A stretch of 64,000 nucleotides of DNA from the NCBI RefSeq assembly GCF_001411555.2, contig NC_049911.1:7882209-7946208 (forward strand), read 5' to 3'. The DNA comes from Juglans regia. Taxonomy: Eukaryota > Streptophyta > Magnoliopsida > Fagales > Juglandaceae. The notes beneath the pieces are model-generated. The model saw only the letters and a list, made by a program, of their open reading frames with translations. It did not search any database and was not told the origin of the DNA. The stretch's first letter is position 1. Every line of letters starts with the position of its first letter. A program made the position numbers and the translations under genes. Positions 47,559 to 59,392 of this stretch are shown in pieces.

Positions 47559-49489
47559 AAAAAGAACAAAAAATCTATTACATTAAACTTCCAAAAAAAG
47601 CAAACTTATAAAAAAAATACAAGAACACAGTTGCATCACCACCTGAATGTTGCTTGGGAATTCTTTGCCATCTGGATATGGCAGAAAAACCAGTGACCAT
47701 GCAGGAAGTGGTCCACAGTAACCGTGCATGTAATTTGTGAAGCTTGAAAAAGTTGATGGTATGTACTAACATCTTATTGGATAAATTATTCATGTATTTT
47801 GAAAATAAATATCAACTCAATATATTCCAACAAATTTTTTAAAAATATAATATGCTATGGTTGGGGGAGTTGTGCTAGAAGGCATTAGCGAAGATGAGTG
47901 TTCTTACCCTTTTCCCATGCTGAGAGGTCGACACATGCATTGATTTTATAATATTAATTGTTATCAATATAAATCTCTTCAATAATATTAAATATTTTAT
48001 ACATGTTGTATAACTCACACATTAAAATCTATGACTTTAAAATCCAAGATGGAAATATAATCAATTGAACCTCAAAACAATGATTTATAACAGCTACCTA
48101 GCGCAACATCTTCTAAGTCATGTCAGACAAATCAATTAAATCTCCAAGCATCTATAACAAATCCATACTTCTACCAATAACACATTATATTGAAGTTTAT
48201 TGAACTAGAATTTGATCATGTTATATAGAGGTGACACTAACCCAGTAGATATACAAATGGGCAAGAATATCTGACATATCTAACTAGCACATTTGCCATG
48301 CCACAGACACATGACTTAAAACCACATGCACATATATGTTTTTTTTTCTGCTCAACATTTTTTTCCTCAAGCTCCTAACAAGAATTAAGTCCTCCATTAA
48401 ATGGGTATATGCCTGGACCCCCAAAATATATGGGAAAATAAATCAAAACCCCAACTAGAATATCGTTCAGAGCATGAATCAAAACGATTAGTGGGTATAG
48501 ACGAAGACGAAACTTTTTATAAATGGATAATCTGAGAAAAAAGCTACTAACCCGTAAGAGCACACAATCTCAGGTGAACTAGGCTTCAACCCACGGTGAC
48601 AAACACAGATGCAGATTCGGTCCTACCCATGAAGAAGACGACAAATGTAGATTCGGCTACCCACAAGGACGACCACCAGCATAGATTCGGTCCTACCAAA
48701 TGATGACGATGACAGGCCTGGTTTGCCTACCCAAAACGCAGGACGACACTCTCTTAGACTCTTTTTCTCCTTTCTTCGTCTTCTTATTTTTTGTCTGGTT
48801 GTGTTTTGTTTTGTTTTTTTTATAATATATCGGTTGACATAATGCCACATCAGTCAATTCCCTAATGGATCCCCACCCCGGTTGCAAATAAAATAACCGT
48901 TCTTTTAATACACCTAAATGGCCTTGAGAATTTGACAATCTCTCCATGTGGCAGTCCGAATAGTGACTACAAAGCCTTTTAAAATTAAAATTAGGAGGGA
49001 TGCTAAAAATCATCCCACACCATATATCTTACATATTTTAGATTTTATTTTATTTTTACTAAACTAATTAAGTTTTTCTACTCATCATCTATACATCACA
49101 TATTTTTTATGAAAAAAAAAAATAGTAAAGAAAAGAGATATGGTGAGTGGTGTGAAATTATAAGAAGAATTATTCTAAAATTAAGATTTATAAAAGTATA
49201 GGGCTCATGTTTTAGGATTTACTGATTTAGTTTACGGTAAAGTAATTAATGAAATCACGACGTGATGATGTGTGATTGGGGAGCATAAAAGCCATTTTTA
49301 CAGATTATAGATTGATATCATAGAGGGTTGAAAAAAAAAAAAAGAAACCCTAATGAATTGTAAATGATATATGGTAGATTTTTATAAAATTTTAAATCTT
49401 TGCTTCTATACGTAATATTAGAAATATATTATAAACTATTTTACACACTCACACACACACACACACATATTTAGGAGGGCATTCGATAT
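47559..49489. other. Intergenic region, no gene recognised
   Basis: AT-rich with short uninformative frames on both strands. It includes a (CA)n run at 49450-49467. I see no domain, element ends or RNA gene. Confidence 0.5.
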
Positions 49490-49757
49490 TTTTATATTGG
49501 GAATTTGAGGAAAAAATGTAAAGGAACACTGCTAAGGTCGGTCGATGTTAATCCAAGGGAAATTTTATCTGAATTAAATCTGGAATTGCTTAGTTGATCT
49601 CTTTTGTACAGCTTGAATGAAGAATTCCATCTCATAATTAATGTATAGCTGGGGTAAAGCACTGCAAATCTCACACTTTTGCATTGTCAAATGTCTTGCC
49701 CAATAGCTAGCATTAATAATTAATGAAAGCCTCAATATATACATGAATTGGATCCAT

Positions 49758-50411
49758 TTACACAACTTGGCCTAGAGTACTGACCCACCTCACATATTTT
49801 AGTTCCTTACAATACCATAGAAACGAATAGGTACAATTCAAACTACAACAAAGATGACGCCTAATTTCTAATTTTAAACCATAAGGATTAAACGTATTAA
49901 ATATTTCCGGATAAGGATGTTGACATAGAAGGCACGCCCCGCACTCTTTTACCTTCACGTTTGAGCTACTTGTTTTAACTGATGCTCCAATGTAGCTCCA
50001 TCCATCCAAATTATTAGACTACTCCAAACACCACTTGGCTAGTAGACACACCTCAAATCCATATGGCTTTACAGAAGGGTGATCTTTGGGGGCACAAAGG
50101 ACTAAGAGTTCTTTTAGAGGACCTTCATCAGTCTCAAAATAATAAACAAACTCAACGAACTGGCCTTCATTAGGATGATTGCCCTTGAAAATCCTTGGAT
50201 TTGAATTCTTTACCTCATCAACTTCATAAATAGTAAAATAAACATGTCTGTCCCACTTACTATTATTATCTAAGTTTTGATGGATTTGAAGTGTTAGATG
50301 AGAACCAGAACTTCTCATGTTGAACCACTCTGGAATTTTAGCTCCCAAGGAAGATGCACACGTTACTTTGGGAATAAAACAATTATTTTCCAGCTTGTGA
50401 AGTAAAAACAA
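49758..50411 (-). pseudogene. Post-LRR domain of TNL copy C
   Basis: Contains LGAKIPEWFNMRSSGSHLTL and FTIYEVDEVKNSNPRIFKG, then a stop (TAG for Gln) before SNNLDGWSYIGASVKTSSSN. It ends with a frame change relative to copies A and B. Confidence 0.85.
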
Positions 50412-50616
50412 AAAACAGAAAGATGTTAATTTGAGTATATGTATGTATATATATATATATACATATTAAATAACCACTTCCACAAAACATCTTATGAAGA
50501 GAAAAAGGCTCAATACGTCATAGCCTTTTGTTTGCAAATTACTTTCTTCATGATACAAGTTTTTAATGTACCAGACTCTGTCATCATAACTAATATAGAA
50601 GGCCCCAATAGAGTCA

Positions 50617-51577
50617 TCATTGGTCATAAACATTTCTTGCGTAGAGCGAGCATTTGAGCAAAACTCTGGCACCAGCACCCTTCATTTCTTGAATTCCACC
50701 AAGTGCTAGGCAATCAGATACATCCAGAATTTTAAGAGATGACAAACTACAAATAACGCTCGAAAAAATTGAGAGCATTTTGCAGTTATGTAAAGACAAT
50801 ATCGAAAGGTTGCATAAACTCTTAAATGATGGGGGTAGTTCCTTTATGGCAGTACCATCCAAATAAAGTAGCTGCAATGAAGTCATGTTTCCCACAATGT
50901 CTGAAAACTTCTCAAATCTTGAACAATCAGAAAGATAAAAATGTTCAAGAGACTCCAAGCTAATCTCATTCGAAAAGCTTTTAAGGTGTTTGCAAGCATG
51001 TAGATTCAATCGTCTAAGCCTTTTGAGAACACCAATAGATTTGTCGACCTTAGATAAACTTGTACAACCTTCAAGGTCTAGTGTCTCAAGACTTGGGACT
51101 CTAGTGAAGTCTGGAGTCTCCAACAAGTTTACAGACCCGCTAAGATCAAAGCGTTTCAAACTCCCAAAACTCTGTTATAAAACAATAAATATTGAACAAA
51201 AAAACAAAAAAAGCATTAACGAGCTTAGTACCAGTAGTAGAAACAAGAACAAGAAGAAAACACCTTACACTAATTCCCTTCCACAGTTGCTTGATGTGAC
51301 AGCTTGGAAATCTAAGTTCAATAAGATTGTCTGCTTGAAAACTGTTTGACAAGGATTTTGAAGGATATTCAAATCATTCTAGCACCCGTAACCCATGCGT
51401 TGGCATGAATCTTAAAGGGTCGTTGTGCCAATGCACATTCAATAACTCATCACAAAGATTACAAAAACTCATGTTGACCAAACTTGTGTTGTGGATTTTA
51501 AGAATTCTCAATTTCTTCATCTTTGAGAAGGCTCTAACACTAAATCGTTCCTCATTTTGGTTAGGTAAGTTTAGCAC
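50617..51577 (-). pseudogene. LRR region of TNL copy C
   Basis: The linker and first repeats (LNLPNQNEERFSVRAFSKMK, LRILKIHNTSLVNMSF) are at 51577-51374. NLIELRFPSCHIKQLWKGIS is at about 51310. After a ~100-bp intron, the longest continuous LRR stretch of the three copies (51159-50700) runs from KRFDLSGSVNLLETPDF through DGTAIKELPPSFKSLCNLSI to LDVSDCLALGGIQEMKGAG. Confidence 0.88.
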
Positions 51578-51936
51578 TCTGCGTTCAATCCCGTCATTTC
51601 CCTAAAAACCAAGAACAATAGAATTGTGCGAGAAATATTTGCAAAAAAACTTAAGAATTAGAATGAAAATACACTATACATTTATATCTGGATTAATCCA
51701 CTCACAGTATTATTCTTCAACACGTGAAGGACATCCTTATAATGCCACAATCTACTACATCGGCCAGGCTCTTCAGGGGATTCATCATAAGTTATTTCTT
51801 GACCCATTTTTTTGTAGCAAATCATGCATCCTCAACCTCTTAGATGAGATGATTATAAGACATTTCTCCATGAGAATATCAATATTGAGGTATGGGTAGC
51901 AACCAAAACTTTCTAATATATCAATTAAAATGTTAT

Positions 51937-52766
51937 CTAAGACCTCTCCATTGAAAAAGAAGCAATATCTAAAAACAGTTTCTTTTGCGAATCCTCCAAT
52001 CCATCAAAGCCTACCTGAAGTATATCTAAAATTCCTTTATTAGGATTTGCTTTCAATTTATCCCAAGCACCTTTCCATGCATTTGTTCCTCTACCAAACA
52101 AGGAGGACCCTAAAAGTTTGAGAGCTAAATTAAGGCCTTGAGCATATTTCACTAAGTTTTTGGAGAAATCCATATAATTTTCTTCATGATAGAGTTTCTT
52201 AAAAGCTGCCAAACTATAGAGCTACAGTGCTTCATGATTATTCAACTCATTAATCTTACAGATATCATTCACTCCATTTTTTTCAATACATGGTTATCTT
52301 TGCTAGTTAAAATGATTCCCTGCTAATGCTGTTAGTTGTTCTTCTCTATCCACATCATCAAGGACTAAAAATACTTTTTTATAACATAGTCTATTCTGTA
52401 TCATATTCATTCCCTCACGATTGTCCCATTTATTTATTGTCCTTTCCATGGAGAAAGAAGTTTTTTTTTTTTTGTAAAGAAATTGAACCACGATTTCTAG
52501 TTTTTTCTCTAATACAGGCAATAAAGTTACTAGCTTCAAATTGGTAAGATATTCTATCATAAATGACTTCCGCCAAAGTTGTCTAACCCACTCCAGCCAT
52601 ACCATGAATTCCTATAAAGCGAACATCATCCAATCCAATACCGAGTATGTTCATTTCCTCCACACGGGGATTCTATTCCAACAAGGTCCTTGGAAAGAGT
52701 TGAAAAGTTACAACTCAATCCTTGAAGTATCCTTTTAATGATTTCTTGAAAATTGTTGATTCATAC
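51937..52766 (-). pseudogene. NB-ARC domain of TNL copy C
   Basis: Blocks are: IGIHGMAGVG with stop at the lysine; TTLAEVIYDRISYQFE; GMNMIQNRLCYKKVFLVLDD (kinase-2, about 52380); then a deletion that removes the WFGPRSKI stretch; a decayed RNBS-B; and QGLNLALKLLGSSLFGRGTN (about 52140) with KLFLDIASF. In GLPLAL the Pro has become Asn. Confidence 0.88.
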
Positions 52767-52837
52767 CTGGGAAAAATGATAAGATAATTAATTATTATGA
52801 GATAGTGATAGCTTTTCAAGAGCCAAATGTATGATAC

Positions 52838-53714
52838 GGAATAGAGGCGGGTTAGTAGAATGCGTCTCGACCTTTCTCCCTAAAGAGGAGAGATCGGAGT
52901 CTCCTTGACACGGATAAACTCTTAAGGGAGAATTTCCATCCACTCCAACCGATGACAATGAGCGACGACCAACTTATGCTAATGTCACTTCTCTCTTCTT
53001 TCTTCTTTCAGTTGCATACCAAAATAAAGCACTGCAACACAAAATGGAAGAACTGAAGGACTAAGTGGGGTAAAGCGCATCCAAGAGACAGATGATAAGA
53101 AGGAAGAAGTCGGCATAAGTTCGAAGAGGAGAGACATCGGCCTCATTACACAATGTCACTAAAGGCAACAAGAGGACAACTGCCTAACAGGAGCGAACGA
53201 AGAGAGTATATGCAGAAGAGATGTTGGCCAGAGGGGTCGTTAGGATTAAGAAACAGCCAGGTCAGCCATAAAAAATGGGGGAATAAGAAAAAGGAAACAT
53301 CGGAGAAGAATACGCAAAGACAAGCAGCCTAGCACAACAAAGTATAAGGCAATTTCATTAATGAATAGAAGTTACAATATAAAGCTACAAGGTTACAAAG
53401 GACAAGTTACAACATGAAGCTGCAAGCTTACAAAGAACAAGACAAGTTACAACATGAAATTGCAAATTCCAGTGACATACAACATAAGTCAACTAGATAT
53501 AACAGAAAGTTGTGAAGGCGCATGCAAACCGAAGGCTAATCAGATCATATTCTAGTAGAAGTGGAGAACAGGGATCTCTATCATTACGACATGCCAATAA
53601 TGCCAGAGGTTACATCGAAGAAAATTCCAATAAAAGTGGCAGACAAGAATCTTTATAATTATGACATGCCGATAATGCCAAAGGTTACATCAAAGAAAAT
53701 CAACATAAAATGTA
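52838..53714. mobile_element. Left part of a second Tat-like gypsy remnant
   Basis: Begins where TNL copy C intron homology stops. It includes a local repeat around 53370-53460 (GTTACAA, ATGAAGCTGCAAG, TTACAAAG motifs) and the pair CATGCCAATAATGCC / CATGCCGATAATGCC near 53590 and 53665. There is no coding sequence. It resembles the stretch just left of the antisense ORF at 27171, so I assign it to the same kind of element. Confidence 0.45.
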
Positions 53715-55298
53715 ATGAGGCAACTAATTGAGTTGTACGGTGAAAACAACTGCCAAGACACCTCCACAAGTCTCCTGCCTACCGTGGAGGGGTTTGAGAA
53801 ACTGTTGGAGGAGGTGAAGATAGGAGGGCAAGATGACGGTAGGAGGCTAATGTTGGGGCATGAGAAGAGGTGTTGCGTGCTGAAGTGTGCGAAAATGAAG
53901 GCTAAAAGTGAGGTTGAGCTTTGGAAGAGGAGGTTTGAAATCGAAACCTCGAACAATAGAGAAGAGCAAGACTCATCAGAAGAGCCGGCCAGAGTGCAGC
54001 TGAGGAGAATCAACCATCAGTGAGCGGGATAATGTCCTGTAGAGCTACCCCTAAGGGTGCTTGGGATTAGATCCCTCTGGAGGAGAGCATCCCATTCCAT
54101 AGACACTTCATCCAGGGGAAGCTCCTATACACTTAGAGCCCTTAGATTGCATCGGGGATTCTAGAGGATATGAGTCTTCATCCTTTCCAAGCCATTAGTG
54201 TAACTGAAGTGCCAAGCACCATCATGGACACCACGAACATATGACAGATCCTCCCACAAATCCCGGATGGTAATCATAGGCTTCCAAAGCAGTTCTTGCC
54301 TTGGCCTGATTAGTCTCCAAATCCCTCCTCTGTTTCCTTTCATCTTTTAGGGCCTTTCTCTTTTTTGTTAGAGACTGGGAAGCTTTCTCGTACTGTCCCG
54401 ATAGCCACATGTACAACCGATCATCGGAGCCATGCTACTTGCGCAGCTCCAAGTTTTCAGCCCGCAGCCGCTCAAGCTCCTGTAGATAGTTGTTGAGAGA
54501 CTTTTGTAACCCCTCCCTTGCCTCGAAAGCAAGCGCCACCTCAAGAAGAAGAAGACCAACCTCATCCTGGGACTTCGACAAGTCAACGAAAGCCTCCTCA
54601 ACCTCTTCCTTCTTCTTCTGCTCCTCCGTTATATAGCGTAAAGCCATATGTGTGAGCAAACAAAGTTCTCTATTCTTGCTCGCCACCTTCACTTGGCCGT
54701 CCACGAAGAATGCCACCAGATGCTCCAAGCCCTGCCATAGAAGTCTGTGTCAAAATCAAAGAAGGAAACGGACAAGAGGCGCATAGAGCTTACAAACAAA
54801 CATCTTACCACAATGAAAAGCCTCTTCAGCCTGTTATCTGCCTTGCAAATACAATTGGGATGGCTCTTCACAGCCGTTGGCATAAAGTCCATCAGGACCT
54901 CATCAACAACCTCTTTATCTGCACCAAGGATCACAGCCAGAGGAATGCCCGCCATCTCCTCCTCGAACCAAGCAACGACCCTTGCCACTTCATCACCAGC
55001 TGAGGTGACCTTGACCTAGGGAGAGTGTAGGAGTCAGCCTCGGCCTCCTCCAACGTGCGATGCCAAATGATGCAACTCAACGTAAGGATCCTCCACGTGC
55101 TAGGAGGGAGCTGAGCAAGTGCCAACTTGAAAAAAATAGCACATCACTCATTAAACGATAGAAGGGCAGTCTGAGACCACTAGAGAACATGGCGGGATAC
55201 ACCGCCACATTGGAGATGAAACCTTAGAATCTACCACCCATTCGGTTGGAGGAGGCAACTACAGGTCCATAGTCTGAGGGACCCTGTAGGTCTCCCTT
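53715..55298 (-). pseudogene. Antisense transposon ORF, 3' part (PF04195-like plus coiled coil)
   Basis: Continues from 62973-63121 across the inserted composite element. The joined frame reads ELKSLRETYRVPQ, then a TAG and a shift. The next frames give AVYPAMFSSGLRLPFYRLMS, a LALAQLPPSTWRIL block (about 55130-55080) and VDEVLMDFMP (about 54905). A long coiled coil follows (EEQKKKEEVEEAFVDLSKSQ, LQELERLRAENLELRKQ, SQSLTKKRKALKDERKQRRD; 54640-54300). This matches the putative gypsy-type transposon (PF04195) proteins carried by plant Tat-type elements. Recognisable protein fades below about 54160. Confidence 0.65.
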
Positions 55299-55470
55299 TG
55301 TAACGCCCCAATAGAAGGCCCAAACCACATGGCCTATACTCCAAAAGGACTAGTCAATGATACAATTGGAGCCCTATTGGAACCTTATAAAGAGCAAGAA
55401 CTTTTCATTCCCAAGCAATGTGGGATCCCATACACCACCTATCCTTACTCATATCATATGGGGTATCACA
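55299..55470 (-). repeat. TRIM-type LTR, 3' copy (172 bp)
   Basis: TGTGATACCCC...GGGGCGTTACA on the minus strand. It contains a palindromic TGGGATCCCA and a TATA-like CTTTATAAGG (55383-55392). Same length as the copy at 62796-62967. Confidence 0.93.
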
Positions 55471-55570
55471 ATCTACCCCCCTTAAATTCCCGACATCCTC
55501 GTCGGGCCTGTTTATTATAGGTGGCACGGCTCAAGTCCCATATTTCTGGTTGGGATAGGCTCTGATACCA
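55471..55570 (-). mobile_element. TRIM internal domain with PBS and polypurine tract
   Basis: The minus strand starts with TGGTATCAGAGCCTATCC (initiator-tRNA-Met-type primer-binding site), then about 60 bp of non-coding DNA, then TTTAAGGGGGGTAGAT next to the 3' TRIM LTR. With two 172-bp LTRs it would make a ~445-bp TRIM, typical for the class. Confidence 0.85.
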
Positions 55571-55572
55571 AC

Positions 55573-57876
55573 TGTAAAGCCCCGACCCTGAGGGTCCGGA
55601 GAGTTAACTCATAACACCTGATAATCAACTCTAACAAGGCTAGAGTACTTCCAAATTCAAGAATATATCCATTTTCCCAAACCTCAAATCGAACGTAAAT
55701 ACTTCAATTAAATAAATCAAATAAACTCATTTATCCAATATTCAATCCAACAACCCAAATAAAATCAACTCTTCTTCATGTCTCAAATAACAACTAGAAA
55801 TAATAAAACATTAACATAGTCTCCATAAACCATCTAAATCCATTGAAGCAAACTTAAGAAAGATAATTAACCTCCAACACCAACACTAATATCATGAGAT
55901 ACCCAACAACAAATCAATGCTAATCTTCTCCTTAGACTCTAATACTGATCTTCAGCTGAGCCATCGATGTCATACTAGTATGTAAACATGAGCATTTATA
56001 ACATTTGATAAACCGAACAAAACATTTACTTTCAGAATGCAGAAACAAAACTTGTACAAAAACATTAGAACGAAGTTTTCAGAAAAATAAACTTATTCAA
56101 AAAGAGAATCTGTTGGCATTTCTAAACTGACACCTTATAATCATATCATCGTTTAATAAACACATCGGGACAATACCATGTTTAAGCCCCGTGGTAGGGT
56201 TATAAACCACCATTATACCCGTGGCTGGGCCATTTTCCATGTTTCACCCCCGTGGTAGGGTTATAAACCACCATTATACCCGTGGTTGGGCCTTAACAGA
56301 AACAGAACGGATTGCATCGAAAATCCGGTTACAAACATATACAGAATTAGAACTTCATGCCAAGATTTTCAGACGATACACCATGTCTAAACAAAACACT
56401 GAAAAGCTTCAGATCGTTTCACATGTTCGAGATAAACATAAACAAAATATCCTCATTTGTTCATAACAAAACTTTTAGAATTTCTTATTCGCTCTTTTAC
56501 ATAGTTCAGAAACAAAGTGCACAAAACTAGCTCATGTCTACACCAGTCATGACAGAAAACACTTTCACTTATAATGAATTTATGAGTATGCAGAATAAAC
56601 ATCTGAGGTTGTTTTCAGATCATTTCTTTTCAAAAACAAACACGTTTATTTTCAAAGTCAACCTCATTTTATTTCTCTTATATAAAACTAGTATATGAAC
56701 CCCGCTTACCTGACTTCTTCGTATTATCAACACCTTGAGCCGGAACTCTAATAGTAACACCACCTAAACAAAAAGAACATATATCCAACATTTAATAACC
56801 AATCTAGTAGACTGCTATTTATTGAATAATAAATCAAAACAGTCCATTCACAGCTCCATAACTATCTAACAATTAAACCCGAATAACTCTCTCTTCAAAT
56901 CATTCGCATTTAAAACCCAAAACAGCCACCACTTTCTATTAACACCAACCAACTATAATTATTTCCAAGACCAACCATAGCAACTCCAATAATTAAAAAC
57001 ATAATCCAACTCAAACTTCACTTCCAACCTTCGAATAAAAATAATTTCAGTGCACACATCAATACTCTAATCATTCAACAATTCAAAACTTGCACAAAAG
57101 TTCAACACTACTAATTTCAAAACACCCATCATTTTACATCAAAAAGTCTCAAATAATACTTCAAAAACCGACTCACAAAACACCCAAAATTATACTCCTC
57201 AACATCCATAATTCCAACACACTCCACTGCTCCAACCATTAAAACATCAACTCAAAAATAAATGTCAAAAATTCTTCTACTGAAAATACTAATGGTCTGC
57301 GCAGAGAGGAAAAACTGCCTAAGTGTGAAGCACGGCTAACCAAGCAATGTGTGTGTGCGTGTGATCAAAACATGGCAGAAACCGAAAATGGAAAGGAGAT
57401 CCGCACGAGTAAAACCAGAAGAATAGGGAAAAGAAAGAAGAAAAACCATAAAAGAAAAAAAGAAAAGCCATAATAGAAGAAGAAATTACCAAGTTTTGTT
57501 CAAAAGCCGAACGAAATTGCAGTGGAGAAACGGTTTGAAGTTCGAAACCCTTGAGTCGAGCGGACAGTGAAGAGATGGGGAAGAAGAAAAGAAAAAAAAA
57601 ATAAAGAGAGAACCCGATTGAGAAATCTGTATAAGTGAGTGAAGCCTTGAGCGTGAAAGGAGATGAGAAATTAACTGCTGAAGTCGTGGGTTGGTGCGCA
57701 CGGTTGTGTGAAGTGCGAAATTGCAGTGCAGAAGAGAGAACCCGTGGAGAAGAAAAACAGTGCATCAGAAAAGTGAACTCACCCCTAAACGACGCCGTTC
57801 TTCTCATCACTTGCTGCTCGTGGGCTGGGCTTCATCCTGTCTTCAAAGGGGCTGGGCCTAAAGCCTGGTTATTACA
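55573..57876 (-). repeat. Single 2.3-kb chromovirus LTR inside the composite
   Basis: TGTAATAACC...GGGCTTTACA on the minus strand. Right side: the chromovirus polypurine tract (57877-57889). Left side: a TRIM primer-binding site. No 5-bp duplication flanks it, so it is not an ordinary nested solo LTR. It contains a 61-bp tandem duplication at about 56178-56291. The small frames within it are not genes. Confidence 0.9.
56178..56291. repeat. 61-bp tandem duplication in the chromovirus LTR
   Basis: Two units, each with CCCGTGGTAGGGTTATAAAC, then CACCATTATACCCGTGG and a TGGGCC end. The units are nearly identical. Confidence 0.85.
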
Positions 57877-57889
57877 TTCTTCCCCCCTT
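57877..57889 (-). other. Chromovirus polypurine tract
   Basis: The minus strand reads AAGGGGGGAAGAA directly before the 2.3-kb LTR start (TGTAATAACC). Confidence 0.85.
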
Positions 57890-57914
57890 ATAAAAATTCC
57901 ATCCTCGGAATTTG

Positions 57915-58418
57915 TTACAAGCTGTTAGGATCGTCGTCGAACAACTGTGGGTACTTGACTTGCATTTCCTCTTCTAATTCCCAAGAGACTTCACTGATAG
58001 CATGATTATTCCATACCACCTTAACCAATGGAATAGTCCGATTACGTAACACTTGTTCTTTTCTCTCTACAATCCTTACCGGTTCTTCTGTATAAGTCAG
58101 ATCTTCCTGAAAATGAAGTGGCTCATAATCGATAACGTGGGTGGGGTCAGGTACATACTTCCTCAGCATAGATACATGAAAAACATTGTGTACACCTGAG
58201 AGTGCGGGTGGTAGGGCTACTCTGTAAGCCACTGGTCCAATCCGATCAAGAATCTCAAATGGTCCGATGTACCTAGGGCTCAACTTACCCATCTTTCCAA
58301 ACCTCATAACCCCTCTCATGGGTGCAATCCTCAAGAATACCTTATCCCCAACCTTAAACTCTAATTGGCGACGACGATTATCTGCATAGCTTTTTTGTCG
58401 ACTCTGAGCTGTTCTCAT
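57915..58418 (-). pseudogene. pol: Chromovirus integrase C-terminus with chromodomain
   Basis: 167 open codons from [20 protein letters not shown]. The GPY/F module reads [20 protein letters not shown], and [20 protein letters not shown] follows. The chromodomain near the end reads [39 protein letters not shown] and MQVKYPQLF. It ends 25 bases before the polypurine tract, so the polyprotein C-terminus is complete. Confidence 0.9.
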
Positions 58419-58424
58419 TCTAGC

Positions 58425-59359
58425 TCAAATGGTCTCAATCTTCTCTGTTGTCTTCTGTATGATTTCTGGACCCAAAATTTGTCTTTCACCCACTTCGTCC
58501 CAATATAACGGAGATCTACACTTCCTACCATAAAGTGCTTCATAAGGTGCCATCTCAATACTAGCCTGGTAACTGTTATTATAAGCAAACTCGACCAAAG
58601 GCAAGTGTCGAATCCAAGTCCCCTTAAAATCCAGCATACAAGCTCTCGACATGTCTTCCAAAATTTGAATGGTCCTTTCTGACTGACCATCTGTCTGTGG
58701 GTGAAATGTCGTGCTGAAATTTAACTTAGTGCCGATGGCCTCTTGTAAGCTTCACCAAAATTTCGAAGTGAAACGCGGATCTCTATCCGACACAATGGAC
58801 ACAGGTATCCCATGCAACCTCACTATTTCCTGTATATAAAGCTCGGCTAGTTTCTCCAACTTATAAGAAACTTTGATAGGTACAAAATGAGCCGTCTTCA
58901 TCAAACGGTCTACTATCACCCAAATTGCATCTTGTTCGGTCGGTGCCCGTGGAAGGCTTGTAACAAAGTCCATAGAAATGTGCTCCCATTTCCATTCTAG
59001 AATCTGAAGTGGTTGCAATAACCTTGCTGGTCGTTGGTGTTCTACTTTCACCTGTTGGCATGTTAAGCACTGTGCCACAAATTGAGCAATCTCTCTCTTC
59101 ATACCCTCCCACCAAAAAGACTCTTTCAAATCTCGATACATTTTCGTACTACCCGGGTGAACTGTGTAAGGGAGCGGTGCGCTTCTTCAAGGATAAGTCT
59201 TTTTATTACAACACTGTCCGGCACACAACATCTGTTTCCAAACCTTAATACTCCATCTTCAGAAACATTAAACTCAGGTTTATCCCCTTTTTCTACTTCT
59301 TCAATTATTCTCGCCAACTTAGAATCTTCTTTTTGGGCGAGCTTGATTATGTCTATCAA
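58425..59359 (-). pseudogene. pol: Chromovirus integrase core
   Basis: Linker IIKLAQKEDSKLARIIEEVE, then a frame change at about 59130. The zinc-finger cysteines are in [14 protein letters not shown]. The core has DFVTSLPR (first Asp, about 58965), VSDRDPRF (second Asp, about 58775), a stop after TSKFW (58752), then HPQTDGQSERT with the Glu near 58690. LVEFAYNNSYQASIEMAPYE and ALYGRKCRSPLYWDE complete the core. The D,D,E residues are kept but three frames are needed. Confidence 0.92.
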
Positions 59360-59392
59360 AGCTGGTTGAACTATTAAACTGGCTATTAATGC

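Larger units (their letters stand above)
49758..52766 (-). pseudogene. TIR-NB-LRR resistance gene relic, copy C
   Basis: The third copy, in the same orientation, with no TIR exon. It has an NB-ARC exon (acceptor at 52766), LRR exons (51577-50617) and a post-LRR domain (50411-49758). The P-loop lysine codon is a TAG (GMAGVG then stop then TTLAEV, about 52592). A second stop replaces Trp in LRVLEW (about 51374), and another replaces Gln before SNNLDGWSYIG (about 50017). Intron 1 continues to about 52837, where a Tat-like element cuts it off. The IPEWFN motif of the post-LRR domain is intact only in this copy. Confidence 0.9.

Noticed and set aside
53715..54023. Plus-strand frame of 102 codons, lysine/glutamate-rich
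   Set aside because: It overlaps the Tat-like remnant, shows no domain I recognise and may be compositional. Not called as a gene.
55329..55520. Plus-strand frame starting MAYTPKGLVND, repeated at 62826
   Set aside because: It lies inside the 172-bp TRIM LTR and its duplicate, on the opposite strand to the element. The duplication explains the repeated protein.
57319..57810. 163-codon minus-strand frame rich in Phe and Ser
   Set aside because: It falls inside the 2.3-kb chromovirus LTR, with low-complexity composition and no domain.
55573..57876. Interpretation as an ordinary nested solo LTR
   Set aside because: It has a primer-binding site on one side, a polypurine tract on the other and no target duplication, so it is structurally part of the composite.
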